From contig DKAJ01000002.1 of NCBI GenBank assembly GCA_002448815.1, positions 1 through 64,000 on the forward strand: a DNA stretch of 64,000 bases, read 5' to 3'. The notes below the pieces were generated by a model. That model saw nothing but the letters and a program-made list of their open reading frames with translations, ran no database searches and had not been told where the DNA came from. Of this stretch, positions 53,578 through 63,739 are shown one piece after another. This stretch comes from Micavibrio sp. UBA6929. Its GTDB lineage: Bacteria > Pseudomonadota > Alphaproteobacteria > Micavibrionales > Micavibrionaceae. Position numbers and translations under genes: made by a program. The number at the start of each line of letters is the position of its first letter. The first letter of the stretch is position 1.

Positions 53578-56385
53578 ATGGACGATCTCATTGCTGAATT
53601 TCTAACGGAAACCAATGAAGGCTTGGAAGAACTGGATATGGATCTGGTCAACCTTGAGCAAAATCCTAATGATACGGAGCTTTTAGGCAAAATCTTTCGC
53701 CTGATGCATACAATCAAAGGGACGTGTGGATTTTTGGGCTTGCCGCGCCTTGAGAAAGTCGCTCACCACGCAGAAAATGTTTTGGGCCGTTTTCGCGATG
53801 GCGACCTTGAGGTTATCCCTGAGTATGTCACGCTTATTTTTGAATCGCTTGACCGCATTAAAGAAATTGTTGCCTCAATCGAGGAAACTGGCGCAGAGGC
53901 ATCGGGCGACGACACGGCCCTCATTGCGAAGCTCGACGCCGTTTATGAAGGAAAGACTGTCGCAGAAGATGCGCCCGCCCCTGCAGAAGAACCCACGCAA
54001 GCAGAACCAGAAACCGTTGAGCCCGCTCCTGATGAGCCTAAAAGCGCATCTGGCGTTGAAACATCAGGCCTTACAGAAGGCACAGCGGGCATTGTTTCCC
54101 TTGAAGAATTAGAGGCCGCGTTCCAAGCCGCCGAAGTTTTACCTGTTGAAGAAATCCGCAAGGAATTGGAAGAAACACAACCAGACAGCCCTGCAATTAA
54201 AGGCAAGGAAGAAGCTAAGACACCTGACGCACCTACTGCTAACAAGCCAGGCAAACCTGTTTCTGCACAAACACTGCGCGTTGGCGTTGATGTTTTGGAA
54301 GACCTTATGACGATGGTCAGCGAACTTGTCTTAACCCGAAATCAGCTTTTGCAAATTTTGCGCGCACAAAATGACAGTGATTTTGCTACGCCTTTACAGC
54401 GCCTTAATCAAATCGTTTCTGAGCTTCAAGAAGGTGTCATGAAGACCCGCATGCAACCTATTGGCAATGCATGGGCGAAATTGCCGCGTATTATTCGCGA
54501 CCTCAGCATTGAACTTGGCAAAAAGATTGAACTTGAAATGATTGGTCAAGACACAGAACTTGATCGTCAGGTTCTTGAGCTTATCAAAGACCCTTTGACA
54601 CATATGGTTCGAAATTCTGCAGATCACGGCATTGAAATGCCCGAAGATCGCCAAATGGCGCAAAAGCCAGAAACCGGCAAAATCGTTCTTAACGCGTTTC
54701 ATGAAGGCGGCCACATTATCATTGAAATCACTGATGATGGGCGCGGCCTGCCGGTCAACAAGATCAAGAGCAAAATCATTGCCAATGGCCTTGCCACAGA
54801 GGAAGAGCTGAGTGGCATGACGGATCAACAGATCCAAAAGTTTATCTTTAAGCCTGGTTTTTCAACCGCTGCAGAAGTCACTGCGGTTTCTGGGCGCGGC
54901 GTTGGCATGGACGTTGTGCGTACCAACATTGAAAAAATTGGCGGCACGATTGATTTGGTGTCAACAGAAGGCAAAGGATCAGTCTTCACGATCAAAATCC
55001 CACTTACACTCGCAATCGTTTCTGCGCTTATTGTTGAATCTGTTGGCGAACGCTTTGCTATTCCGCAACTTACGGTGCGCGAGCTTGTGATGACCTCCGC
55101 TCACGGCGAGAGCCAAATTGAAACAATTAATGGATCTCCTGTTTTCCGTTTGCGTGATCGCTTGTTGCCTCTAGTCTATCTAGACAAGGTTTTAGGCATG
55201 CAGGGCCTAACTGAAGCACCAAGTAATGACAGTGACGACAGTCAACCTGACCAAGCCAGACAGCAATATATTGTTGTTTCTCAGATCGGCAGCTATCAAT
55301 TCGGCATTATTGTTGACCGCGTATTCGACACCGAAGAAATCGTTGTTAAGCCTGTGTCTAAAATTTTACGTGACATTGAAATCTTTTCAGGCAACACAAT
55401 CCTTGGTGACGGTAGCGTTGTCATGATTTTGGATTCTGCCGGCATCGCACGTATTAGCGGTGAAACCGACAACACCGACACCCTTGCAACAACAGACAGC
55501 GAACAAACAAGCACTTTGGACAAAGAAATTCCATTACTTTTGTTTACGGTAGGCGACAACGCACCAAAGGCAGTGCCACTTTCATTGGTTTCTCGCCTTG
55601 AAAACATTGATGGCAGTGCCGTTGAAAAGGCCTCTGGGCAAATGGTTGTTCAATATCGCGACCAACTCATGTCACTTGTGCCTTTTGATCCAAGTTATGC
55701 GATCGACACAAGCAAGGAGCTTTCTGTGCTTGTGTTCTCTGACAAGTCACGCACGCTTGGCATCGTTGTTGATAAAATCCTCGATATTACTGAGGCTGCG
55801 ATTAACATTCAGCACGAAGCAAACAAACCAAACCTTATGGGCAGCGCCGTCATTCAAGGCAAAACAACCGATGTTGTCGATGTGGGCTATTACCTATCAA
55901 ACAACAATAAAAACTGGTTTGCCGACCACCCCACTGACGTTCCGTTTGGCGACGATGATACCGACGCCCCTTCTTCACAAAAAACATACAACGGGCGACG
56001 CAAGGTTCTTCTGGTCGATGACAGTCCATTTTTCCGTAACATGCTGACGCCTTTGCTCAATATTGCAGGTTATGATGTGACGCCACTGGAAAGCGCAGAA
56101 GATGCTCTTGAGATGTGCGATCATGGTCACCACTTTGATATCATAATCAGTGACATTGAAATGCCTGATATGAATGGTTTTGAATTTGCCGAAAAAGTTC
56201 GTTCAAATCCATCCCTGCAAAACACGCCGATGCTTGCCCTGTCCTCTCATGCAACAGAGCAAGACATAGCGCGCGGCAAACAAGTCGGTTTCAATGATTA
56301 TGTCGCAAAATTTGACCGCGATACATTGTTAAACACAATTTCACAAACCTTGACCTCAGATCAGAGCATGAAGGAGGACATCTAA
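53578..56385 (+). CDS. cheA: Chemotaxis histidine kinase CheA with C-terminal receiver
   Basis: Cytoplasmic kinase of the chemoreceptor array. 935 residues. HPt domain at 1-105 with phosphorylatable His44 (RLMHTIKGTCGFLG). An acidic Pro-rich linker (~120-230) follows. P3 dimerisation is at ~240-300, with HATPase from ~300 (HMVRNSADHGIE, DDGRGLPVNKI, GRGVGMDVVRTN). There are two CheW-like regions (~480-630 and ~640-780). Last is a receiver (~810-930) with LLVDDSPFFRN, SDIEMPDMNG and Lys in VAKF. AAGGGG before 53578 sets the start. cheW follows 2 nt after the stop. Confidence 0.95.
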   Translation: MDDLIAEFLTETNEGLEELDMDLVNLEQNPNDTELLGKIFRLMHTIKGTCGFLGLPRLEKVAHHAENVLGRFRDGDLEVIPEYVTLIFESLDRIKEIVASIEETGAEASGDDTALIAKLDAVYEGKTVAEDAPAPAEEPTQAEPETVEPAPDEPKSASGVETSGLTEGTAGIVSLEELEAAFQAAEVLPVEEIRKELEETQPDSPAIKGKEEAKTPDAPTANKPGKPVSAQTLRVGVDVLEDLMTMVSELVLTRNQLLQILRAQNDSDFATPLQRLNQIVSELQEGVMKTRMQPIGNAWAKLPRIIRDLSIELGKKIELEMIGQDTELDRQVLELIKDPLTHMVRNSADHGIEMPEDRQMAQKPETGKIVLNAFHEGGHIIIEITDDGRGLPVNKIKSKIIANGLATEEELSGMTDQQIQKFIFKPGFSTAAEVTAVSGRGVGMDVVRTNIEKIGGTIDLVSTEGKGSVFTIKIPLTLAIVSALIVESVGERFAIPQLTVRELVMTSAHGESQIETINGSPVFRLRDRLLPLVYLDKVLGMQGLTEAPSNDSDDSQPDQARQQYIVVSQIGSYQFGIIVDRVFDTEEIVVKPVSKILRDIEIFSGNTILGDGSVVMILDSAGIARISGETDNTDTLATTDSEQTSTLDKEIPLLLFTVGDNAPKAVPLSLVSRLENIDGSAVEKASGQMVVQYRDQLMSLVPFDPSYAIDTSKELSVLVFSDKSRTLGIVVDKILDITEAAINIQHEANKPNLMGSAVIQGKTTDVVDVGYYLSNNNKNWFADHPTDVPFGDDDTDAPSSQKTYNGRRKVLLVDDSPFFRNMLTPLLNIAGYDVTPLESAEDALEMCDHGHHFDIIISDIEMPDMNGFEFAEKVRSNPSLQNTPMLALSSHATEQDIARGKQVGFNDYVAKFDRDTLLNTISQTLTSDQSMKEDI

Positions 56386-56387
56386 GC

Positions 56388-56852
56388 ATGACAGCTGATG
56401 CAACCATCTCCCCTATTGATGATACGCAAGAAGAACTTCTTACTGTTTTTATTGCAGGACAGCAGTTTGGTATTTCCATTTTACAAATTCAGGATGTTTT
56501 AAGGACTCAGCGCATCACGCCTGTTCCCCTATCCAGTCCAGAGATTGAAGGCGCGCTCAACCTGCGCGGACGCATTGTAACGGCGATTGATGTGCGCAAG
56601 CGCCTTCGACTACCTAAAAATGACAATGCGCACGAGCGCATGAATGTTGTTGTTGAACATGATGGCGAGCTTTTCAGCCTGCTCATCGACAAAGTTGGCG
56701 ACGTTTTACGTCTGGACAAAGCCCTTTTCGATAAAGTGCCGCAAACCTTAGATGCCGTTTGGCGCGAAGTTGCGTTGGGCATCTACAGACTGGACGGTAA
56801 CCTACTGATCGTTTTGGACGTGTCCAAGCTTTTAAATTTTGATGAAGAATAA
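56388..56852 (+). CDS. cheW: Chemotaxis coupling protein CheW
   Basis: Links receptors and CheA. 154 residues with the CheW fold: VFIAGQQFGISILQIQDVL, the receptor-contact region LNLRGRIVTAIDVRKRL and GNLLIVLDVSKLL at the end. GAAGGAGGA for its ribosome site lies inside the cheA end. Confidence 0.97.
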   Translation: MTADATISPIDDTQEELLTVFIAGQQFGISILQIQDVLRTQRITPVPLSSPEIEGALNLRGRIVTAIDVRKRLRLPKNDNAHERMNVVVEHDGELFSLLIDKVGDVLRLDKALFDKVPQTLDAVWREVALGIYRLDGNLLIVLDVSKLLNFDEE

Positions 56853-56882
56853 TAAAAACAGAAACAAAGGGGATAGAACAAT

Positions 56883-57254
56883 ATGACAACCTGTTTGATC
56901 GTTGATGATAGCCGCGTTGTAAGAAAGGTTGCTAGGCGCATTTTAGAAGATTTAAACTTCGCCTGCCGTGAGGCCGAAGATGGTGTCTTCGCATGCAAAG
57001 CATGTGAAGAAGAAATGCCAGATATGATTTTACTGGATTGGAACATGCCCAACATGAGCGGCATTGAATTTCTTGAAGCACTGCGAAAAATGCCAGGCGG
57101 TGATACGCCAAAGGTTGTTTTCTGCACGACAGAAAATGACATGAATTATATTCAGCGCGCCATTCAGGCCGGTGCAAATGAATACATCATGAAACCTTTT
57201 GACAATGAAATTATTGTTTCAAAGCTTACACAAATTGGACTTATCGACTACTAG
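56883..57254 (+). CDS. cheY: Chemotaxis response regulator CheY
   Basis: Single receiver domain, 123 residues. The acidic pocket is VDDSRVVRKV, the phospho-Asp is in LLDWNMPNMSG (~53), the Thr/Ser is in VFCTTEND (~82) and the Lys is in IMKPFDNE (~104). Phosphorylated CheY acts on the flagellar switch. AAAGGGG upstream. The operon order (A-W-Y-B-R) supports CheY rather than a cell-cycle DivK. Confidence 0.94.
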   Translation: MTTCLIVDDSRVVRKVARRILEDLNFACREAEDGVFACKACEEEMPDMILLDWNMPNMSGIEFLEALRKMPGGDTPKVVFCTTENDMNYIQRAIQAGANEYIMKPFDNEIIVSKLTQIGLIDY

Positions 57255-57299
57255 TCGACCATTATTTTTTGACTGCTTACATTATAAAAGGACCATTTT

Positions 57300-58373
57300 A
57301 TGGGCGACAAAATAACTGTAATGCTTGTTGATGACTCATCCGTCATTCGCAGGGCGTTATCAAACACTCTAGAAAAAGAACCTGATATTGAAATCGTAGC
57401 TTCAGCAGCCAATGGGCAAGTCGGCGTTGATATGGCACGCCTCAAAAAACCTGATATCGTCATCTTAGACGTTGAAATGCCTATCATGGACGGTTTGACA
57501 GCGTTACCTTTAATTTTAAAAGAGTCGCCCTCTTCCAAAGTTGTTATGTTCTCAACATTAACAGCAAAAGGCGCCGACACTACCTTAAAAGCAATGGCAC
57601 TTGGGGCGATTGAATGTGTCGTTAAACCTTCCGCACAATCGGCAAACAATGAAAGCAATTTCCAAGATTACATCATAAATCTAATTAAAACTCTATATAA
57701 GCATAAGCTTTCAAAGGCAGCCGCAGCCGCGTCAACGGATGCACTCTCTACAGCTCCCGCCTCGAAAGATTTTTCATTACTAAAAGACCCTATGGCCTTC
57801 AAAGATAGCCCCAGCTTACTTGCTATCGGAAGCTCTACAGGTGGCCCAAATGCCTTGTTTGAAGTTTGCTCACACTTAAAAAACCTCCCCGCCCCAGTGG
57901 TCATCACCCAACATATGCCGCCAACCTTCACGAAGGTCCTTGCACAGCATATTTCAGAGAAAACAGGCGTTCCTACAGCAGAAGGCGAAGATGGTATGCC
58001 CCTAAAAGCAGGACACATTTACGTTGCTCCAGGCGGTTTTCATATGCTGTTTGAAAAGAGCGACAACGGTCCAATCATACGCCTAGACGACAGTGCGCCC
58101 GTTAATTTTTGTAAGCCTGCCGTTGACCCTATGCTTAGTAGCGCCCTTGACGTATTTGGCCATAAAATCCTGACTGCCATCCTCACTGGCATGGGCAGTG
58201 ACGGACTTGGTGGCTGCAAAGCCGTTGCACAGCAACATGGACGCGTTATCGCTCAGGACGAGCAAACTTGTACGGTTTGGGGTATGCCTCGCGCTGTAAC
58301 ACTAGAGGGAATCTGCGAAGAAGTACTCCCCCTACAATCGATCGGCCCTTGGCTGAAAAAACAATTTATTTAA
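57300..58373 (+). CDS. cheB: Chemotaxis methylesterase CheB
   Basis: Removes methyl groups (and deamidates) on receptors. 357 residues: receiver (VDDSSVIRRAL, ILDVEMPIMDGL with Asp ~56), linker ~135-165, catalytic domain with Ser in IGSSTGGPNAL, His in ITQHMPP and Asp in GMGSDGLGG. AAAGGA precedes the ATG. Confidence 0.96.
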   Translation: MGDKITVMLVDDSSVIRRALSNTLEKEPDIEIVASAANGQVGVDMARLKKPDIVILDVEMPIMDGLTALPLILKESPSSKVVMFSTLTAKGADTTLKAMALGAIECVVKPSAQSANNESNFQDYIINLIKTLYKHKLSKAAAAASTDALSTAPASKDFSLLKDPMAFKDSPSLLAIGSSTGGPNALFEVCSHLKNLPAPVVITQHMPPTFTKVLAQHISEKTGVPTAEGEDGMPLKAGHIYVAPGGFHMLFEKSDNGPIIRLDDSAPVNFCKPAVDPMLSSALDVFGHKILTAILTGMGSDGLGGCKAVAQQHGRVIAQDEQTCTVWGMPRAVTLEGICEEVLPLQSIGPWLKKQFI

Positions 58374-58387
58374 GGACGTTATTTATT

Positions 58388-59221
58388 ATGCGCTTACCTG
58401 TTTTTGATATTTATGCCGAGATTTTAAAAAACAAATCAGGGCTTTCGATTACATCGGATAAATCCTACCTTCTGGAATCCCGCCTAGCGCCAATTGCGAA
58501 GGCATGGGACTTTGCCTCAGTCGAAGCCATGGGAACAGACCTACAATTTTCTTCTAATCATAAGCTCATCGAAGAAATCGTTGATGCCATGACAACGAAT
58601 GAAACCTTCTTTTTCCGCGACACGAAGCCCTTTGATATTTTTAAAAATGTGGTGATGCCCTATATGGCACAAGCCCGTGAAGCACAAAGACAGCTAAAAA
58701 TCTGGTCTGCGGCGGCGTCTAGCGGTCAGGAGCCTTACTCTTTGGCTATGATTTTAAAAGATGCTGGTACGCCATGGTCTGGGTGGAACCTCGATTTTCT
58801 TGCGACAGATATCTCTGCCTCTATTTTAGAGCAAGCCAAATTAGGGCGCTATTCCCAGTTTGAGGTTCAGCGCGGATTACCTATTCAGATGCTGATGAAC
58901 CATTTCAAACAAGATGGTGATCGCTGGAATTTGAATGACGATATTAAGAATATGATCAGGTTCGACGCCTTTAATCTGCTAGATAACCCTTCTAAATTTG
59001 GCGTATTTGATGTGATCTTCTGCCGTAACGTTCTTATTTACTTTGACGCAGAAACAAAAACACAGGTTTTCAAAAAACTGGCTAATCAACTCGCGCCAGA
59101 TGGTTTTTTATTCTTGGGCGGCGCCGAGACTGTTTTAGGGTTAACTGATGAATTTAAACCCTATCCGAACCAACGTGGTTTATATGTTCGCGCCGACAGT
59201 GTGCACCTGAAAAACGCGTAA
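58388..59221 (+). CDS. cheR: Chemotaxis methyltransferase CheR
   Basis: SAM-dependent receptor glutamate methylase. 277 residues from the ATG at 58388 (AAGGA upstream). The longer frame from 58268 overlaps cheB and lacks family resemblance. Motifs: NETFFFRDTKPF, WSAAASSGQEPYSLAM (SAM loop) and DVIFCRNVLIYFD. Last gene of the che operon. Confidence 0.95.
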   Translation: MRLPVFDIYAEILKNKSGLSITSDKSYLLESRLAPIAKAWDFASVEAMGTDLQFSSNHKLIEEIVDAMTTNETFFFRDTKPFDIFKNVVMPYMAQAREAQRQLKIWSAAASSGQEPYSLAMILKDAGTPWSGWNLDFLATDISASILEQAKLGRYSQFEVQRGLPIQMLMNHFKQDGDRWNLNDDIKNMIRFDAFNLLDNPSKFGVFDVIFCRNVLIYFDAETKTQVFKKLANQLAPDGFLFLGGAETVLGLTDEFKPYPNQRGLYVRADSVHLKNA

Positions 59222-59308
59222 TTGCGCCCTTTTTCCTTGTGCTGGTATATATTTTATGGTTAAAACGCCATCATAATTTCATGTGCACATCAAGAAAGGT
59301 CTTTTGCC

Positions 59309-60940
59309 ATGTCCAGCGCCAGCCTCCATGCTCCCTCTTCCGTTCACAACACTGATGCAGTGACTATTCGCCGTGCGGTCTTATCTGTTTCTGATAAAGA
59401 CGGCGTTTTAGATTTTGCCAAAGGCCTTGCTGAATATGGGGTTGAGCTTTTATCGACGGGCGGCACGGCTAAGATGTTAAAGGACAGTGGCCTTAACATC
59501 AAAGACGTTTCCGAACATACTGGCTTTCCAGAAATCATGGATGGCCGCGTTAAAACATTGCACCCGAAAATTCATGGCGGATTGCTTGCACTTCGCAACA
59601 ATGACGAGCACCAAAAAGCGATGGCAGACAATGCGATTGAGCCTATTGATTTGCTTGTGGTGAATTTATATCCGTTTGTAAACACAATGCAAAGTGGTGC
59701 AAACTTTGAAACATGCATTGAAAACATTGATATTGGCGGCCCTGCAATGATCCGCGCGGCGGCGAAGAACTTTGAAAATGTGGTTGTCATTACAAACCCA
59801 TCTGACTATGCCCGCGTGATTGAGGATATGAAGGCCAATAACGGCGCGGTTTCATATACCCTGCGCAAGGCACTGGCGGCAGAGGCCTTTTCCTTGACGG
59901 CGCGTTATGACAGTACCATTTCGACATGGCTGACTGGTGAAGTGGACGATGCGCCTGCATATCCTAACCACATTAGCTTTGCTGGATCATGCAAAGAAGT
60001 TTTACGCTATGGCGAGAACCCGCACCAAAGCGCGGCACTTTACGTGACGGACAGTAAAACAACCCGCCCTGGCGTTACAAACGCCGTTCAGCATCAAGGC
60101 AAGGCCCTATCATACAACAACCTCAACGACACAAACGCAGCCTTTGAGCTCGTCAGCGAATTTGACGCGCCAAGCGTTGCCATCATCAAACACGCCAACC
60201 CATGCGGCGTTGCCTCTGGTGATGACATGGTCGAAGCCTTTAAAATGGCATTGCGCTGCGACCCGGTTAGCGCCTTTGGCGGCATTATTGCCCTGAACCG
60301 TCCGTTGACGGCGGCTCTTGTCGAAGAATTTGGCAGCCTTTTCCTTGAGGTTGTGATTGCACCATCCATTGATAATGATGCACTTGAAATTTTGGCGAAG
60401 AAGAAAAACTTACGCGTTCTTAGCACAGGCACAATGCCTGACCCGACTGAGCCACGCCGTCTTATCAAGCCTGTTGCAGGTGGTTTCTTGGTGCAAGATG
60501 CCGATACAGCGCATGTAACGGCTGCTGACCTTAAAGTCGTAACAAAGCGCCAACCGACAGAACAAGAATTGCAAGATATGCTGTTTGCATTCCGCGTTGC
60601 CAAGCACGTGAAATCAAACGCCATTATCTACGCAAAAGATGGATCAACTGTTGGCATTGGCGCCGGCCAGATGAGCCGCGTCGACTCCTCACGCATTGCC
60701 GCATGGAAAGCTGGCGAAGCAGCAAAAGCCGCTGGCCTCGACACAAGCCTTGCACAAGGATCAGTTGTGGCATCTGATGCGTTCTTCCCATTTGCAGATG
60801 GCTTAATCTCTGCGGCAGAAGCAGGCGTTACCGCCGTTATTCAGCCTGGCGGATCAATTCGTGATGAAGAAGTTATCGCCGCCGCAGACGAGCGCGGCCT
60901 TGCCATGGTCTTTACAGGCATTCGTCACTTTAACCACTAG
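59309..60940 (+). CDS. purH: Bifunctional AICAR transformylase/IMP cyclohydrolase
   Basis: Last two steps of IMP synthesis. 543 residues. The IMP cyclohydrolase part comes first ([45 protein letters not shown]); the transformylase follows with KHANPCGVA and [23 protein letters not shown] (cited in part). Ends FTGIRHFNH, the universal end. An N-terminal extra ~20 residues precede the domain. Confidence 0.98.
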   Translation: MSSASLHAPSSVHNTDAVTIRRAVLSVSDKDGVLDFAKGLAEYGVELLSTGGTAKMLKDSGLNIKDVSEHTGFPEIMDGRVKTLHPKIHGGLLALRNNDEHQKAMADNAIEPIDLLVVNLYPFVNTMQSGANFETCIENIDIGGPAMIRAAAKNFENVVVITNPSDYARVIEDMKANNGAVSYTLRKALAAEAFSLTARYDSTISTWLTGEVDDAPAYPNHISFAGSCKEVLRYGENPHQSAALYVTDSKTTRPGVTNAVQHQGKALSYNNLNDTNAAFELVSEFDAPSVAIIKHANPCGVASGDDMVEAFKMALRCDPVSAFGGIIALNRPLTAALVEEFGSLFLEVVIAPSIDNDALEILAKKKNLRVLSTGTMPDPTEPRRLIKPVAGGFLVQDADTAHVTAADLKVVTKRQPTEQELQDMLFAFRVAKHVKSNAIIYAKDGSTVGIGAGQMSRVDSSRIAAWKAGEAAKAAGLDTSLAQGSVVASDAFFPFADGLISAAEAGVTAVIQPGGSIRDEEVIAAADERGLAMVFTGIRHFNH

Positions 60941-60967
60941 ACTTGGTTTTCAATAGATATCAGCATC

Positions 60968-60996
60968 AGGGCGCTTTTTCAGGCGCCCTTTTCTTT
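60968..60996 (+). terminator. Terminator of purH
   Basis: AGGGCGC (60968-60974) pairs with GCGCCCT (60983-60989), followed by TTTTCTTTT. Confidence 0.85.
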
Positions 60997-61013
60997 TGCG
61001 CGCCGCTTACCTG

Positions 61014-61045
61014 TAAAAAAAAGCTGACCATTACAGCCAGCTTTC
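61014..61045 (-). terminator. Terminator of ispA
   Basis: Minus strand: AAAGCTG and CAGCTTT pair around GCTGTAATGGT and run into eight T. Confidence 0.8.
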
Positions 61046-61078
61046 TAAAGTCTTTATGCTTATGTTATCGCGCGGCGC

Positions 61079-61990
61079 CTATGCACGGCGGGCAAGAACA
61101 TATTCTGCAAGTTCTTTCATAATGTCAGCGCGACTGCCAAACACATTGAGATGCGCCATTGCCTGACGAACAACCATTTCGGCGCGTTCGCGGGCTTCTT
61201 CTTTACCCATGGCCGATACGAATGTTGACTTGCCTGCGGCTTCGTCTTTGCCGTGCTCTTTGCCTGTGTCTTGCGGGTCAGCCTCAACATCCAAAATATC
61301 ATCGGTGACTTGGAAGGCTAGGCCTAGATCATACGCATAGTTTCTTAGCGCGCGACGGTGTGCATCACTTGCCTTACCAAGGATAGCCCCTGCTTCGCAC
61401 GCGAAAGCCATCAGACGGCCTGTTTTCATGCGCTGCAGTCGAGAAATTGTTCCCAGATCAAATTCCTCATCTTCACCGATCAGGTCAAGCATTTGACCTC
61501 CAACCATGCCGTGCGCGCCGCTGGCCTTGGCAAGCTCGGTAATCAATTCGCAGCGCACGCGTGGATCTTCGTGTGTTTCAGGATCAGCCAAAACTTCGAA
61601 GGCCAAGGTCAAAAGCGCATCGCCCGCCAAAACGGCGGTTGCTTCGCTGTATTGCTTATGCACAGTTGGTTGACCACGGCGAAGCGAGGCATCATCCATT
61701 GATGGCAAATCATCATGGATCAGCGAATAACAGTGTACCAGTTCAATCGCCGCGGCCAAACGACGAGCGCGCGATGAATCAACATTAAACAAGAACGCAG
61801 CCTGCACCGCCAAAAACGGGCGAAGGCGCTTACCGCCGCCCAAAACGCCATAGCGCATCGCATCATAAAGAACGGATTCAGCCAAATCTGTTTCAGGCAA
61901 TAAACGTGATAGCGTGCGATCAACCGCATCTGCGATTTCATCCATTGCGTCTTGCAGTTTGGGACTTGCTTCTCTAGGGGATGGTGCCAT
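61079..61990 (-). CDS. ispA: Farnesyl diphosphate synthase type (short-chain prenyl transferase)
   Basis: Makes FPP from IPP and DMAPP. 303 residues. First motif YSLIHDDLPSMDDASLRRG with the two-residue insertion between the Asp pairs (DDxxxxD) typical of bacterial FPP synthase; second VTDDILDVEAD. Located 49 nt after xseB, the normal neighbour; dxs, often next, is absent here, and purH lies in its place. Confidence 0.94.
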   Translation of the reverse strand: MAPSPREASPKLQDAMDEIADAVDRTLSRLLPETDLAESVLYDAMRYGVLGGGKRLRPFLAVQAAFLFNVDSSRARRLAAAIELVHCYSLIHDDLPSMDDASLRRGQPTVHKQYSEATAVLAGDALLTLAFEVLADPETHEDPRVRCELITELAKASGAHGMVGGQMLDLIGEDEEFDLGTISRLQRMKTGRLMAFACEAGAILGKASDAHRRALRNYAYDLGLAFQVTDDILDVEADPQDTGKEHGKDEAAGKSTFVSAMGKEEARERAEMVVRQAMAHLNVFGSRADIMKELAEYVLARRA

Positions 61991-62039
61991 GTTCTGTTGT
62001 TTCCGTTTCTTTTGTTAGGGCTGTGTAATCAGGATTAAA

Positions 62040-62285
62040 TTATTCCGCGTCCAAGGGCTCGGCCTTGATGGCGCCGTTTGGATCAATCGTAATTTTTTCA
62101 ATTTTTTCGCGGGCTTCGCGCAGTTTTTCTTCGCACTGTTTACGCAAGGCCACGCCGCGTTCGTACGAGGAAATAGATTCTTCTAATGGGGCCTGCCCTG
62201 TTTCCAAAGCGCGCACGATCGTTTCAAGCTCACCCAAGGCGGCTTCAAAGGTCATGTCTTCGATTGGTTTTGGCGCAGATGTCAT
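62040..62285 (-). CDS. xseB: Exodeoxyribonuclease VII small subunit
   Basis: 81 residues; partner of XseA in single-strand DNA degradation. Contains FEAALGELETIVRALETGQAPLEESI and YERGVALRKQCEEKL, the family pattern (first part cited in pieces elsewhere). Start has AGGGGG upstream. With ispA downstream on the same mRNA. Confidence 0.95.
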   Translation of the reverse strand: MTSAPKPIEDMTFEAALGELETIVRALETGQAPLEESISSYERGVALRKQCEEKLREAREKIEKITIDPNGAIKAEPLDAE

Positions 62286-62355
62286 GTGCGTATCCCCCTG
62301 TTTTCAGTCATTGAGTGTACGCGAGAGACACGCGATTCTCAAGCCTGTAATCCCT

Positions 62356-62949
62356 TTATGCGCTGATCAGGCCAAGCTTTTGCTCAAGCCCGCCGCAAAG
62401 CATATGCCCTAATATGATGTGCATTTCTTGAATGCGCGCTGTTGTTGTTGACGGCACGCGCAACATAATGTCACTCAGCTCATTTAATTTGCCGCCTGTT
62501 TCGCCCGTAAAAGCGACTGTCTTCATCCCGCCTGCGCGGGCGACTTTAAAGGCCTCGATCACGTTGGCGCTGTTGCCAGAGGTGCTAATCCCGATCACGA
62601 GATCCCCTGCTTTACCAAGCGCGGCGAGTTGGCGTGCAAAAATTTGCTCGAACCCCATATCATTAGCGCCTGCTGTGAGGGCTGAGCTATCTGTGGTGAG
62701 CGCCAGTCCTGCAATCGGCGCGCGATCAGTCTTGTAACGCACAGTTAGCTCGGTCGCCAAATGCTGCGCATCAGCGGCGCTGCCGCCATTGCCGAAAAAA
62801 ATAACTTTACCGCCGCCCTGTATTGTTTCAAAGGCCGCGTCCAATAACGCCGCAAAATCGTTTTGCAATGTTGCAAAGGTCTTTTCTGTTACGGCCTTAT
62901 GTTCTTGCGCTTCACTTTCCCAGAGATGATCCAGATTAAAGTCAGTCAT
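62356..62949 (-). CDS. gmhA: SIS-domain phosphoheptose isomerase (GmhA/DiaA type)
   Basis: Converts sedoheptulose-7-phosphate to D-glycero-manno-heptose-7-phosphate for LPS core or related glycans. 197 residues. FFGNGGSAADAQHLATEL (~50-68), GISTSGNSANVIEA (~118) and the end MHIILGHMLC with metal-binding His fit GmhA; DiaA relatives look alike. AAGGA precedes the ATG. Downstream of the lipoprotein gene by 19 nt. Confidence 0.88.
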   Translation of the reverse strand: MTDFNLDHLWESEAQEHKAVTEKTFATLQNDFAALLDAAFETIQGGGKVIFFGNGGSAADAQHLATELTVRYKTDRAPIAGLALTTDSSALTAGANDMGFEQIFARQLAALGKAGDLVIGISTSGNSANVIEAFKVARAGGMKTVAFTGETGGKLNELSDIMLRVPSTTTARIQEMHIILGHMLCGGLEQKLGLISA

Positions 62950-62968
62950 ATCAATGTATCCTTAAAAA

Positions 62969-63679
62969 TTATCGGTCTGCAGGGACAAGCGTTGAAGGCT
63001 GCTGATGCGTTAATGCTTCTGCGGACACGTCAGGCTTGCGCGCAGGCACGCCTTGCGCTTGCGCTTCACCGGTCACGGCAGGATCTTGCGCATGTAAGGC
63101 GCGCTTGGCCTTTAACATCGCACGGTTTTCTTCCAATTGACTTTCGGAAAGCTGAAAGCCAGCAACAACGCCATAATCCTTCCCTTTATCCTTGGATGGA
63201 ACAGGAATAATCTGGCGAATAGTTTCCACGTAGCGCCCCGTATCTGCGCCTGATGGGTAATGCATTGTCGCCGCAAAGATTTGTTTTGCCATGATCTTGC
63301 CGCTGCGGTCTGTGATCGCGACAAAGAACGGATACGAATATAGCGGATCATCATCGGCTCGCAGACGGGCGCGTTTGCCAATCTGGCCTGTAAATTCAAG
63401 GGTAAGATCAACGCTTACGGCTTGATCTTCGTAGATACATGTAGTGGTTTCTTTGGCCATATAGACACGTGATTTCAGGACATTTTGCTTGCCTGCTACA
63501 TATTCGCTAAGATATGCGAGGTCTTCGACAACAAAAGTGTCAGGGCAGCTTTCATAACTGAGCAGTGTTTTCGGAGGGTCAGACAGAGATCTCGCCGATT
63601 TTTGCGCCGAGTGATATGCATCATTTGCAGTAGCGCACGCGCCTAGAAGAATGGGTAGTAAATAGATTAAGTATTTCAT
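62969..63679 (-). CDS. Lipoprotein of unknown function
   Basis: 236 residues. Signal with lipobox: LIYLLPILLGAC, so lipidated at Cys15 and membrane-anchored. The mature part has a beta-rich middle (RVYMAKETTTCIYEDQ, LTLEFTGQIGKRARL) and a helical Gln/Ala/Lys C-terminus that is likely disordered. Not recognised. Adjacent to gmhA (19 nt), divergent from ispH (60 bp between starts). Confidence 0.75.
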   Translation of the reverse strand: MKYLIYLLPILLGACATANDAYHSAQKSARSLSDPPKTLLSYESCPDTFVVEDLAYLSEYVAGKQNVLKSRVYMAKETTTCIYEDQAVSVDLTLEFTGQIGKRARLRADDDPLYSYPFFVAITDRSGKIMAKQIFAATMHYPSGADTGRYVETIRQIIPVPSKDKGKDYGVVAGFQLSESQLEENRAMLKAKRALHAQDPAVTGEAQAQGVPARKPDVSAEALTHQQPSTLVPADR

Positions 63680-63739
63680 TGCATATGCCGTAGTGATAAG
63701 CGATAAAGCACATTATTAGGATAAAGAGACAAAGTAAAG

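Noticed and set aside
58268..58387. Upstream start of cheR inside cheB
   Set aside because: The extra 40 residues have no CheR character and AAGGA sits properly before 58388.
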